NCBI RefSeq assembly: GCF_003833015.1
Contig: NZ_RJLQ01000016.1
Span: 1 to 64,000 of the forward strand
Direction: 5' to 3'
DNA length: 64,000 nt
Origin: Clostridium sp. E02
GTDB lineage: Bacteria > Bacillota > Clostridia > Lachnospirales > Lachnospiraceae
Shown: piece by piece, positions 1 to 8,661 of the stretch
How the letters are laid out: every line of letters begins with the position of its first letter
How positions within the stretch are numbered: the stretch's first letter is position 1
The notes under the pieces: generated by a model
The model's database searches: none
Seen by the model: the letters and a program-made list of their open reading frames with translations, nothing else
Told to the model about the DNA's origin: nothing
Program-made: the position numbers and the translations under genes

Positions 1-72
1 AACCATCCATGGAGGCAGGCATCATTTGAAAAATATGCAAAAGGACAACGACACAGAAAAGAAATAGCCTAA
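1..72 (+). pseudogene. C-terminal tail of a probable transposase (cut by window start)
   Basis: Frame 1 is open from the first base to a TAA at 70-72 and encodes 23 residues beginning NHPWRQASFEKYAKG and ending in a basic tail. A HPWR-x-x-SF motif close to the C-terminus recurs in DDE transposases of several insertion-sequence families, so I read this as the end of an IS transposase; the family cannot be fixed from 23 residues. It is partial only because of the window edge and may be intact outside it. The following 150 bases look like an IS non-coding end. Confidence 0.4.
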
Positions 73-224
73 TTTACAAGCAGGTAACTGTAGTTTTATT
101 AAAGTTACCCAAAAACTAATAGTACCTGGTTAAATCAAGCACCAGAAAACTGGTGCTTATGTTAAAACTTTTTCGGGACATTTTCAAAAACGGTTGACAG
201 TTATTTATTATGCTCCATTAAGGT
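73..224. other. Non-coding stretch with hairpin, probable IS end
   Basis: Between the transposase tail and topB there is no gene. It holds a perfect 9-bp hairpin, AAGCACCAG with an AAAA loop, at 137-158. It lacks a clean T-run on either strand, so it is not a textbook terminator. A GGGACATTTTC segment at 175-185 resembles an IS terminal repeat, and a TTGACA hexamer at 194-199 points to the right, out of the putative element. No matching second terminal repeat is visible, since the other end lies outside the window. Confidence 0.3.
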
Positions 225-2429
225 TTATTCCTCGTTATTTTTAAAATTCAGCTTCGCAAGTGCATCTGCAAATGGAGAATTAATGGGTTCATCGGCCTCC
301 TTTTTCTGCTTGTTTAAATATTTTGCCACATCTTTTTTGGAGACCCCTGCCCCTTCTTTTGCCCGACGTTCTTTAAAGGCCGACAGCTTTTCTTTATATC
401 CGCATCTGCAGACAAAAATTTGACCGTCTCCTTTTCCTTTCAACTCCAGTTTTTTGTGACAGACTGGGCATCTGGCGTTACTGGTTCTTGAAACCACCTC
501 GCGGTGTCCACATTCTCGGTCCTGACAAACTAACATCTCACTGGTTTTCCCCTTGACCGAAAGCATCTTTTTCCCACATACCGGGCAAGGAGTATTGGTA
601 AGATTGTCATGCCGGAATTTCCCATTGGAGGTTTTGATCTCCCGGATTAAACCCTCTGAATAGGATCGGATCTCTTTCATAAATGCGCCGCGTTTTAGCT
701 TTCCCTCTGCTATGGCGGATAACTGCATCTCCCAATTCGCCGTCAGCTCCGGTTTCTTTAAATCCTCAGGAACCAGGTTTAACAACTGTTTTGCTTTGGA
801 AGTAAGGTAGATATCCTTCCCCTTCTTTTCAAGGAGAAAACTAGAGAAAAGCTTTTCAATGATATCGGCTCTTGTGGCAACCGTTCCAAGTCCCCCCGTC
901 TCTCCAAGAGCCTTTTTCATATTCCGGTCCTTGGTCTCCATATAAGAGACTGGATTTTCCATAGCAGACAAAAGCGTTGCTTCATTAAATGGAGCAGGTG
1001 GCTTTGTTTTTCCTTCGGTCATAGAAATTAAAAGCCCCGTCAGAATATCGCCTTTTTTAAGATCGGGAAGCGTTTGTTCCTTTAACTCCTCGTCTCCTTC
1101 CTCCTCATCAAACGTCTCATACACCTCTTTCCATCCAGGAGTCTTTACCGTCTTTCCTCTGGCAAGCAACGTCTCTCCGGAAACAGATATGGTTAGTTCC
1201 GTCTGATCATATTCATAAGGCGGATAAAGAACTGCAATAAATCGGCGAACCACAAGATCATAGATTCTTCTTTCCTCAACACTCATGTGATCGAGTTGGA
1301 CAAACTGCTCCGTAGGAATGATGGCATGATGATCTGTCACCTTCTTATTATCTACAAAATACGGTTTTCCTTCTATGGTTTTGTTGCTTAACTTTCCAGC
1401 TGGCTTTCGGTATGGCCCCACACCACAGGCTTCTAGTCTTTCTTTCAAAGACGGAACGATATCCGTACTCAAATACCTGGAATCTGTTCTTGGATAGGTT
1501 AACACCTTATGATTTTCATATAATCGCTGCATAATATTAAGCGTCTCTTTCGCCGAATAATTAAATCGTCGGTTGGCATCTCTTTGTAGTTCTGTCAAAT
1601 CATAAAGCTGGGGGGAGTATGATTTTTTTGGCGTGCGTTTTACTTCTAAAACCTCTCCCTTTGGCTCTGCCTTTAATTGATTTAGCAAACGTTCCACCCG
1701 TTTTTTATCAAAAGAACGGTAACTTTTAGAGGTTTCCTCTCTCCAGGTAAAACGAAGCACCGGATCCGCCGAAGTTGCTATGATCCCATAATAGGATTTT
1801 GGCACAAAGCTTTTGATCTCTTCTTCCCTTGTGGCAATGATTGCAACCGTTGGTGTTTGAACTCTCCCACAGCTTAACTGGGCGTTGTATTTACAAGTCA
1901 AGGCTCTGGTTGCATTGATTCCCACCAACCAGTCGGCTTCCGCCCGGCACATTGCTGCATCGTATAAGGTATCATACGCATGACCGTCTTTTAAATTCGC
2001 AAATCCTTCTTTGATTGCTTTATCCGTAACCGAAGAAATCCAGAGTCTTTTTATGGGTTTCTGATTTCCGGCCTTTAGAAGGATCAATCTGGCAACCAGT
2101 TCTCCTTCACGTCCAGCATCGGTTGCAATGATGATTTCTCCTACATCTTTTCGATGAATCTGGGACTTTACCTCACGGTACTGCTTCCCTGTCTGTTTGA
2201 TCACTTCCAGTTTAAATTGCTCCGGCATCATAGGAAGGTTTTCCATCTTCCATTCTTTATATTTGGGATCATAATCCTCTGGATCCGCCAGAGTTACTAA
2301 GTGTCCCAGCCCCCAGGTAACCACGTAGGAACTTCCTTCCAAACTTCCTCCCTGTCCCTTTTTGCAATGAAGAACCCGGGCGATATCCCGGGCCACTGAC
2401 GGTTTTTCCGCTATAATTAAAGATTTCAT
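225..2429 (-). CDS. topB: DNA topoisomerase III
   Basis: A type IA topoisomerase of 734 residues that nicks and passes single strands, acting on the nucleoid and on recombination intermediates. The TOPRIM domain opens with IIAEKPSVARDIARVL and carries the metal-binding ATDAGREGE near residue 104. The active-site tyrosine sits in VLTYPRTDS, near residue 312. Two C-terminal zinc-ribbon repeats follow (CPVCGKK...CGH and CPVCHKK...CRCG), as in Firmicute TopB proteins. The ATG at 2429 is preceded by GGAGGAATAAC, which rules out the longer upstream frame. Its promoter overlaps the 3' end of the upstream deacylase gene, so it may be transcribed separately from the nik-like operon. Confidence 0.95.
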   Translation of the reverse strand: MKSLIIAEKPSVARDIARVLHCKKGQGGSLEGSSYVVTWGLGHLVTLADPEDYDPKYKEWKMENLPMMPEQFKLEVIKQTGKQYREVKSQIHRKDVGEIIIATDAGREGELVARLILLKAGNQKPIKRLWISSVTDKAIKEGFANLKDGHAYDTLYDAAMCRAEADWLVGINATRALTCKYNAQLSCGRVQTPTVAIIATREEEIKSFVPKSYYGIIATSADPVLRFTWREETSKSYRSFDKKRVERLLNQLKAEPKGEVLEVKRTPKKSYSPQLYDLTELQRDANRRFNYSAKETLNIMQRLYENHKVLTYPRTDSRYLSTDIVPSLKERLEACGVGPYRKPAGKLSNKTIEGKPYFVDNKKVTDHHAIIPTEQFVQLDHMSVEERRIYDLVVRRFIAVLYPPYEYDQTELTISVSGETLLARGKTVKTPGWKEVYETFDEEEGDEELKEQTLPDLKKGDILTGLLISMTEGKTKPPAPFNEATLLSAMENPVSYMETKDRNMKKALGETGGLGTVATRADIIEKLFSSFLLEKKGKDIYLTSKAKQLLNLVPEDLKKPELTANWEMQLSAIAEGKLKRGAFMKEIRSYSEGLIREIKTSNGKFRHDNLTNTPCPVCGKKMLSVKGKTSEMLVCQDRECGHREVVSRTSNARCPVCHKKLELKGKGDGQIFVCRCGYKEKLSAFKERRAKEGAGVSKKDVAKYLNKQKKEADEPINSPFADALAKLNFKNNEE

Positions 2430-2459
2430 GTTATTCCTCCAAATTACAATTCTTCTTTT

Positions 2460-2488
2460 ATTATAGCGTATTGATGGAGGTATGACAA
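2460..2488 (-). promoter_or_regulatory. Sigma-A-like promoter for topB
   Basis: On the minus strand TTGTCA (2488-2483) and TATAAT (2465-2460) are separated by 17 bases, about 30 bases ahead of the topB start codon. The -35 box lies inside the 3' end of the deacylase gene. Confidence 0.6.
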
Positions 2489-3435
2489 CTAGATAGATCC
2501 CCATAAGCAATCAGACTATCGCCTTGGCTCACTCCCATCACAACCGTTTCATATAGAACAATACCGTCAAATTCTCCATAACACTCCTGAATCCGATTTC
2601 CCCAAACGTCTTCTATAACACCTAGAAGCTCACCTTCTAAAAATGTTTCTCCCGGTTCTTTTTGGGGATACCAAAATCCCTCTGTTTCAGAATCCACATA
2701 GACGGCTTTTTTCACTTCTTTTTGACTGTCTCCTTCTTCTGCGTGATCCATTGTTTTTATGAATCCCAGATAAGACAATACCCGCTTTACTTCTATCTTA
2801 TAATTTATTATTTCCTCTTTGGAAAAGATTCCTCCGCCTCCCCGTTCCATAAGAATCGAAGGGGTGCCTTGTATGGCTGCATAGCTATAAGAACCAGTGG
2901 TAGCAGAAGATTCCGCCCGCACCTGCATACCGGTGGCGATTGCCATTTCCTCTGATTTCTTTCTCACCTCTTCTTTGGCTACCCCTGAATAGTACACAAA
3001 AGGCATAACCCGTTCATGGGTATCCCCCCCATGCAGATCTAGATAATAATCTGCCTGATTTTGAAGTTCATGCTCTATGGTATATGCGATCTTCTGGGAA
3101 AGGCTTCCTTCCTTTTCCCCTGGAAATACGCGGTTTAAATTTTTCCCATCTTCTGGCACAAACAGTCTGGTATAAGAATAAGACGCCTGAGGATTTGCCA
3201 TCAGTAAAAATACAATGGTTCCTGTTACGTCACATGGTTCTAATTCTCTGGAAAGTTCCAACACCGTCTGTATCCCGATATATTCTGCTCCATGTATTCC
3301 TGCGGTGATCAAGGTAACTTCTCCCTCCTCCTCCCCACATATGGCGGTGTAGGGAAGTTTTAGATTGTGATTTTTCACTCCCAGCATTCCACTTGTCCTT
3401 CCCTGTTCCAGTTTGACATTTTCTAGTTGCAACAT
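2461..3435 (-). CDS. AstE/AspA-family zinc deacylase (M14-like)
   Basis: A 324-residue member of the succinylglutamate desuccinylase/aspartoacylase family, cytoplasmic zinc hydrolases that remove acyl groups from amino acids. The metal-binding H-x-x-E is visible in AGIHGAEYIG, the third zinc ligand in YLDLHGGD, and the catalytic glutamate is probably in SILMERGGGG. The ATG at 3435 is chosen because AGAGGAGA precedes it; the upstream in-frame Met lacks this. It follows the nikE-like ATPase by about 20 bases on the same strand, so it is probably the last gene of that operon and may process a ligand brought in by the transporter. The substrate is not predictable from sequence. Confidence 0.8.
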   Translation of the reverse strand: MLQLENVKLEQGRTSGMLGVKNHNLKLPYTAICGEEEGEVTLITAGIHGAEYIGIQTVLELSRELEPCDVTGTIVFLLMANPQASYSYTRLFVPEDGKNLNRVFPGEKEGSLSQKIAYTIEHELQNQADYYLDLHGGDTHERVMPFVYYSGVAKEEVRKKSEEMAIATGMQVRAESSATTGSYSYAAIQGTPSILMERGGGGIFSKEEIINYKIEVKRVLSYLGFIKTMDHAEEGDSQKEVKKAVYVDSETEGFWYPQKEPGETFLEGELLGVIEDVWGNRIQECYGEFDGIVLYETVVMGVSQGDSLIAYGDLSSCHTSINTL

Positions 3436-3455
3436 ATGTATCTCTCCTCTATTCA

Positions 3456-4241
3456 TTAAGAAACCGCTTGCTCTGGTTTCGTTTTTAAATTTACATCTCC
3501 CAAATCAAAAATTGAGTGTAATAGCTTTAAGGCATAGGGATGTTCTACCTCACTGATATCCCCCACCGATTTCCATTCTACCACAGATCCCTTGTAAAGA
3601 AACAGGACATGGCTGCATAAATAAGTAACCGAAGTTAAATCATGCGTAATAAACACATAGGTAAGCTCCCTTTCCTTTTGCAGCCTTTTTAACAGGTCCA
3701 TTACTTGTACCTGGGTATGGGCATCCAAAGAACTGATCGCTTCATCAAATAATATCACATCAGGGTTTACTGCCAAGGCACGAGCAATACAAACCCGTTG
3801 CAGCTGACCGCCACTTAATTCATGGGGCAGACGGTCCTTATATCCCTCATCTAACCCGACCAGATGCAAAAGTTCATCGATCCGCTCTTCCCTGTTTCTT
3901 TTGGTTCGTTCTCTTCTTTCCCTTGCACGCAGCCCCTCGCTGATTAGATTTCGTACGGTAAACCTAGGATTGGCTGACGTGGTATAATCTTGGAACACCA
4001 CACTAATCACTGGTTTTTTCTTTCCTTCAAACGAGATGGTTCCACGATCTGGCTTTAACAAGCCACAAAGCACCCGGCCAAGCGTACTCTTGCCACTCCC
4101 ACTTTCCCCCAAAATCCCCAGACATTCCCCTTTTTTCACCTGAAAGGAAACATCAAAAAGCACCTGCTGACGTTCCGTACCAAATAGCCGGGTCTGGTTT
4201 TCCTTTCGAAAACTCACATCCATATGTTCTGCCTTTATCAT
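3456..4241 (-). CDS. nikE: Nickel/peptide-type ABC transporter ATPase, NikE-like
   Basis: One of two ATPases of a Nik/Dpp-family importer, working at the inner face of the membrane. It has a Walker A GESGSGKST at residues 45-53, the ABC signature LSGGQ at 142-146 and Walker B VILFDE at 161-166, followed by the H-loop in FITHDL. At 261 residues it is shorter than typical OppF/DppF proteins (about 320) and matches NikE length. The start overlaps the stop of the nikD-like gene by four bases (ATGA), giving translational coupling. The nickel assignment rests on the NikA-like binding protein of the same operon; a peptide or opine-metal substrate remains possible. Confidence 0.85.
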   Translation of the reverse strand: MIKAEHMDVSFRKENQTRLFGTERQQVLFDVSFQVKKGECLGILGESGSGKSTLGRVLCGLLKPDRGTISFEGKKKPVISVVFQDYTTSANPRFTVRNLISEGLRARERRERTKRNREERIDELLHLVGLDEGYKDRLPHELSGGQLQRVCIARALAVNPDVILFDEAISSLDAHTQVQVMDLLKRLQKERELTYVFITHDLTSVTYLCSHVLFLYKGSVVEWKSVGDISEVEHPYALKLLHSIFDLGDVNLKTKPEQAVS

Positions 4242-5068
4242 ACATAACTCCCTTCCTTTTTTTCTATGGCTTTGTGATATTGTTCCATGACTGCTTTTTT
4301 CTTTTCTACCAAAAGCTTGGTAAACGAATCCACCGGATGATCGTAAATTTGACGGAAGGTTCCACGGTCTACAATATGTCCTTCATTCATAATCAGAACT
4401 TCATCCGAGATGGCTGATATTACCCCTAGATCATGGCTGATAAATATCATAGCGGTATTGGACTCTTTTTTGATTCTCATAAATTCCTTCATGATCTCAT
4501 ACTGGGTAATGGCATCTATGGCCGTTGTCGGTTCATCGGCAATGATCAAATCCGGTTCCATGGAGACCGCTAGCCCAATCATAATCCGTTGCAGCATTCC
4601 TCCGCTTAATTGATGAGGATACTTTTTAAGTACCTCCTCACTCTCACGAATCTGCATCGTATTAAGAACATTGACTGATTTTTCATAAATTTCCTGCCTG
4701 GTTAAGTCTGTATGTTCTCTTAATGTCTCAAATAACTGGTCCCCAATCCGGTACAAGGGATCAAAGCAGGTCATGGGATTTTGAAGAATCATGGAGATCT
4801 TTTTTCCTCGGATTACCCGTAACTGCTCTTTGGATTTTTCAATCAGATTTTCTCCTTGATAACAGGCTTCTCCACTGACTGAAAAGTCCCTTCCAAGCAG
4901 GCCCATAATCGCTTTTAGTGTCATGCTCTTTCCACTCCCGCTTTCCCCTAAGATCCCAAGGCATTTTCCTTGATATACTTGAAAATTAATCCCTTCTACG
5001 ATCGTCCGTGTCCTGTTTTTGACACAATGTTTCACGCATAAGTTGTTCACTTCTAAGACAGGTTTCAT
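4238..5068 (-). CDS. nikD: Nickel/peptide-type ABC transporter ATPase, NikD-like
   Basis: Second ATPase of the importer, 276 residues. Walker A GESGSGKS is at 41-48, the signature LSGGM at 154-158, and Walker B LIIADE at 174-179. The stretch KKISMILQNPMTCFDPL before the signature and the PTTAID after Walker B are characteristic of NikD/DppD proteins. The start codon has AGGAGG upstream and overlaps the nikC-like stop by four bases. With the NikE-like partner it would form the heterodimeric motor. Confidence 0.87.
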   Translation of the reverse strand: MKPVLEVNNLCVKHCVKNRTRTIVEGINFQVYQGKCLGILGESGSGKSMTLKAIMGLLGRDFSVSGEACYQGENLIEKSKEQLRVIRGKKISMILQNPMTCFDPLYRIGDQLFETLREHTDLTRQEIYEKSVNVLNTMQIRESEEVLKKYPHQLSGGMLQRIMIGLAVSMEPDLIIADEPTTAIDAITQYEIMKEFMRIKKESNTAMIFISHDLGVISAISDEVLIMNEGHIVDRGTFRQIYDHPVDSFTKLLVEKKKAVMEQYHKAIEKKEGSYV

Positions 5069-5892
5069 TCCCCCTGCACCTCCTTTGGATCCAGTGTATC
5101 TCTTAACGCATCACCTAAAAGATGAAAGGCAGCAACCACCACAACGATCGCCAGTCCTGGAGCTATCATCTGAACTGGGTTGGTGGTCATTACATTCTTC
5201 GCTTCATTTAACATGGCTCCCCATTCCGGGATAGGGGCCTGTACCCCAAGTCCCAGAAATGAAAGGGTTGATATATTTAAGATGGCCCAGCCAATATCCA
5301 ACGTTGCCAAAACTGCCATCTCGGATGCAATGCTAGGAAGCATGTGACGGAGCAGGATAAATGGTTCCCCACTCCCAATGCATCTGGAAAAGAGAACAAA
5401 GTTTTTATCCCTGTATTTCATAACATTGGTCCGGATCATCCGGGCATACCAGGCCCATTTAATGAATATATTGGCTAGAATCACATTCCGCACATCAATT
5501 CCAAGAAGTGCGACCACTGCAAATACCATAATCTGACTGGGAAATGACATCATTACATCAACTGCACGCATGATGATTTCTTCCACCACTCCCCGAAAAT
5601 AACCAGCCAAAAGTCCCATCGTACAGCCTAGCCCAATGGTACCAATCATGGTAATGAGAGAAAGAAACAAAGTAGGACGGATCCCGTAGATCATTCTGGA
5701 TAGAATGCAACGTCCAAGCTGATCTGTCCCAAGAGGATACGTTAGGCTAAATCCTGCAAATTTATGAAAGATGTCATTTTCATAGGGATCATTGGGTGCC
5801 AAAAGGGGAGCAAATATACCAATGAGTGCAATGGTGATTAATAATCCCATGGTAAGGACTGCCATTTTATTTTTCAAAAAACGCTTCCACAT
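5065..5892 (-). CDS. nikC: Nickel/peptide-type ABC permease, NikC/DppC-like
   Basis: A 275-residue inner-membrane permease. The N-terminus MWKRFLKNKMAVLTMGLLITIALIG fits the OppC N-terminal segment with the first helix, then comes YPLGTDQLGRCILSRMIYG, which is the typical periplasm-facing motif of DppC/NikC proteins. The EAA coupling loop appears as ARCIGSGEPFILLRHMLP. The ATG at 5892 follows GAAGGGAGAC; the longer frame would run well into the nikB-like gene. Two bases separate it from the nikB-like stop. Confidence 0.87.
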   Translation of the reverse strand: MWKRFLKNKMAVLTMGLLITIALIGIFAPLLAPNDPYENDIFHKFAGFSLTYPLGTDQLGRCILSRMIYGIRPTLFLSLITMIGTIGLGCTMGLLAGYFRGVVEEIIMRAVDVMMSFPSQIMVFAVVALLGIDVRNVILANIFIKWAWYARMIRTNVMKYRDKNFVLFSRCIGSGEPFILLRHMLPSIASEMAVLATLDIGWAILNISTLSFLGLGVQAPIPEWGAMLNEAKNVMTTNPVQMIAPGLAIVVVVAAFHLLGDALRDTLDPKEVQGE

Positions 5893-5893
5893 A

Positions 5894-6835
5894 TTACGAT
5901 GTCTCCCTTCGAAGTCTAGGATCTGCAATGCTTTGAATGATATCAAATAAAAGATTGAACACCACAAATAACGTGCCGATTAAAAGAACATAAGTCTGGA
6001 TTACCGGATAATCCCGATTAAAAATAGAAGCAATGCAAAGCTTCCCAAGCCCAGGCCAGGCAAACACATTCTCCACTACAATGGTTCCTGCCATTAGTTG
6101 GGGAATGCTCATCCCAATGGCAACGATACAGGTATGCAGGGAATTCTTTAAAATATGCCTTACCAGAATGGTTCTCTGCTTTAACCCCCGTACGTTAGCA
6201 TAGAGCACGTAATCTTCCTTCATGTTCTCTAGCATATTGTTACGGATCAGTCGGATATAGGTGGATATGTAAGTAAGAGATACCGTAAAAGCTGGAAGAA
6301 TCAGGTGTTTGACACTTCCGCTTCCACTAGTGGGAAGCAAATCCCATTTAATACTGACCAGCCAGATTAACAACAGTCCGATCCAATACGCCGGCATGGC
6401 TGTCGTCATAAATACAATTCCTCTGACCATACGATCAAACAGACTATCCTTATAGACTGCGCAAAAAAAACCAATGGGTAGACTTAGTAAAATTACAAAC
6501 ACTAAGGATGCCATAGAGAGAACGAATGTTGCTGGAAGACAGCGGGTAATTTCTCCAAGTACGGTTCTTTGCGGATTGGTGTAACTGACTCCGAAATCCA
6601 GATGCAGACAGTCTATCACCCAATTTACATACCGAACGAGGTAGGGATCATTTAGCCCCATTTCTTCCCGCATATCTGCAATCGCCTGTTCTGTAATCAC
6701 AGGCGTCTGGCGAACCCGAAGAGCCACTTCCGCCGGATCCGATGGTATGATGTTGATAAATACAAAACATAAAAATGAAATCATTAAAAGCAACGGAATT
6801 GCTGACAAGGTACGTTTTAAAATATACGTTTTCAT
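5894..6835 (-). CDS. nikB: Nickel/peptide-type ABC permease, NikB/DppB-like
   Basis: A 313-residue membrane permease with the standard N-terminus YILKRTLSAIPLLLMISFLCF (first helix) and a long extracytoplasmic loop containing the DPxxVRYxxW pattern seen in DppB/NikB (NDPYLVRYVNW). The EAA-like loop is YVLYANVRGLKQRTILVRHILKN. At least six hydrophobic segments are visible. It pairs with the NikC-like permease to form the channel. A hairpin lies between it and the binding-protein gene, so it is likely expressed at a lower level than the binding protein. Confidence 0.88.
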   Translation of the reverse strand: MKTYILKRTLSAIPLLLMISFLCFVFINIIPSDPAEVALRVRQTPVITEQAIADMREEMGLNDPYLVRYVNWVIDCLHLDFGVSYTNPQRTVLGEITRCLPATFVLSMASLVFVILLSLPIGFFCAVYKDSLFDRMVRGIVFMTTAMPAYWIGLLLIWLVSIKWDLLPTSGSGSVKHLILPAFTVSLTYISTYIRLIRNNMLENMKEDYVLYANVRGLKQRTILVRHILKNSLHTCIVAIGMSIPQLMAGTIVVENVFAWPGLGKLCIASIFNRDYPVIQTYVLLIGTLFVVFNLLFDIIQSIADPRLRRETS

Positions 6836-6874
6836 TGTTTCCTCCCTATGAAACAGTTTATAAATAAAAGGCTT

Positions 6875-6909
6875 AAAACGTGGGAAAGCGTCGGCTTGCT
6901 AAGCCCACG
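6875..6909 (-). terminator. Attenuator-like hairpin after nikA
   Basis: On the minus strand CGTGGG pairs with CCCACG around a partly structured loop and is followed by TTTT. It lies between the binding-protein stop and the permease start, where partial termination would leave more binding-protein mRNA than permease mRNA. Confidence 0.5.
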
Positions 6910-6944
6910 CCATTTATTTTCCCTGTTTTTTCCTCTCTATGCTA

Positions 6945-8582
6945 TTATTCAAAATACATTTGCAAAAAAGGTACTTCATATTGGGTCTGAGTAAATGTAA
7001 CTCCCTTTAAATTTGATGTGTAGATAGCTTTGTTGCATTCATAGGTAAGTGGTATGTATACAGCATCTTCGTGAAGTCTTGTTAAAACAAACTGATACAA
7101 CTCTTTTCTCCTTATTTCATCTGTAGATACCAGAACCTCTGTAATTGCTTCATCTATTTCTGCCTTATCCAAAAGACCAAGCTGTGCTGCATAATCGCCG
7201 TATACCCTTTGTCTCATTGCAGATAGGGAGGACTGTGGATCATACGGAGTTCCCCAGCAGATATTAAATACCATATCAAAATTTCCTGCCTTCATATTGT
7301 CCCGATAAGACTGTTCCTCTTCTCCTTTGATCTCCAGACGTATTCCTATTTTTAAAAACTCAGACTGAAGATACTCGGCAATTGTCTTTTCAGTTACACT
7401 GTCACTGTTATAAAGCAAAGATAACTCCATAACTTTTCCGTCTTTTTCTCTTATATCGGAATCTCCAAGCGTCCAACCGGCCTGCTCAAGCATGTCTACG
7501 GCTGTGTCGAGGCTAAACTCATACGGAGTTAAACCAATGTTACAGTAGGGCGTGGATTCTGAAAACAATGTTTCCGCCGGAGCTTCCATACCATAAAATA
7601 CACCATCGGAGATTGCCTGACGGTTCGTGGCATGCTGAAGTGCCTGACGCACTGTTTTTTCTTTTAGAATTTCGTTTGTAGTGTTTAATACAATCTGTCT
7701 TGTGGAGGTTGGATCTGACAGGGAAACCGAGAATTTATCACTGTCTTTATATTTCGTTACCGCCTCTGCATCTATCATATTTTTTCCAAAAATTAGATCA
7801 ATTTCTCCCTTTTCCATTGCCAGAATTCTTGTCTGATTATCCGGAATTACTTTAACGGTTATTTTTTTCACCGATGGCTTATCTCCCCAATACGTTTCAT
7901 TGGCTTCAAACACTGCATACTCATCCGTTACCGATTCCGTAAGTACATAAGGACCTGTCCCAACATAGGACTCCACCCCGTCCTTTGTACTTCCATTCTT
8001 CATGGATTTAGGCGATATCATGGCAAATGGCCTTGTCACTCCAAGCTCTGTTAACATGGGGTAATACGGTTTTTTCATTTTAATTACAAATGTTTCATCA
8101 TCTGGCGCAGACACGCTTTCCATAAGATTCATCATCTCAAGCCAGGTGTGACGCTCCTTATTCTCTATAATTGCATCGAAGTTTGCCTTCACTGCATTGG
8201 CGTCGCAAACCTCTCCGTCGGAAAAGGTGACTCCTTTTCTAATCTTAAACGTATAAACTTTCCCATCTTCGCTGATTTTCCAGCTTTCCGCAAGGCATGG
8301 CTCATATCCATCTTCTGTAATGGTAACCAACGTTTCATAAAGCATCTCCTGGGCATACATCTCCCCAGCATAAAGGTGTGGATTTAAATCCCTGATATCC
8401 CGGTAATTGACAAAGACCAATTCAGCCTTTGCCTTTCCTTCTGTATCATTCTCCTGATTTGCCTGGGAATGACTGGTAACTTCAGTTGTCTTTTGTTCTT
8501 CCCCGGCGTTAGAACAACCTGCGAGCAAAGTTATGCTCATCATACCTGCCATACAGGTATATAATAAACGTTTTTTCATCAT
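6945..8582 (-). CDS. nikA: NikA-like substrate-binding lipoprotein
   Basis: Extracellular solute-binding protein of family 5, 545 residues, anchored as a lipoprotein: a lysine-rich N-terminus, hydrophobic core and LLAGC lipobox with Cys at residue 23, followed by a polar linker. Its resemblance to E. coli NikA is specific: ERHTWLE, DIREKDG, GEEEQSYR, WGTPYDPQSSLSAMR and LTRLHEDAVYIPLTY all have direct counterparts. By my alignment from memory, the NikA nickel-contacting histidine falls on a tyrosine (QRVYGDY), so the ligand may be a different metal chelate or a peptide. Two adjacent ATG codons follow AGGAGGAACGT; the second, at 8579, has the better spacing. Confidence 0.85.
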   Translation of the reverse strand: MMKKRLLYTCMAGMMSITLLAGCSNAGEEQKTTEVTSHSQANQENDTEGKAKAELVFVNYRDIRDLNPHLYAGEMYAQEMLYETLVTITEDGYEPCLAESWKISEDGKVYTFKIRKGVTFSDGEVCDANAVKANFDAIIENKERHTWLEMMNLMESVSAPDDETFVIKMKKPYYPMLTELGVTRPFAMISPKSMKNGSTKDGVESYVGTGPYVLTESVTDEYAVFEANETYWGDKPSVKKITVKVIPDNQTRILAMEKGEIDLIFGKNMIDAEAVTKYKDSDKFSVSLSDPTSTRQIVLNTTNEILKEKTVRQALQHATNRQAISDGVFYGMEAPAETLFSESTPYCNIGLTPYEFSLDTAVDMLEQAGWTLGDSDIREKDGKVMELSLLYNSDSVTEKTIAEYLQSEFLKIGIRLEIKGEEEQSYRDNMKAGNFDMVFNICWGTPYDPQSSLSAMRQRVYGDYAAQLGLLDKAEIDEAITEVLVSTDEIRRKELYQFVLTRLHEDAVYIPLTYECNKAIYTSNLKGVTFTQTQYEVPFLQMYFE

Positions 8583-8661
8583 ACGTTCCTCCTCTTGTGC
8601 TATATTTTCTAATATAACACAGTTAGTCGAGACTTACTAATGCCGATTCAGACAGGTCTGG

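Noticed and set aside
137-158. Hairpin left of topB as its terminator
   Set aside because: No T-run follows on the minus strand; a weak or unrelated structure, possibly part of the IS end.
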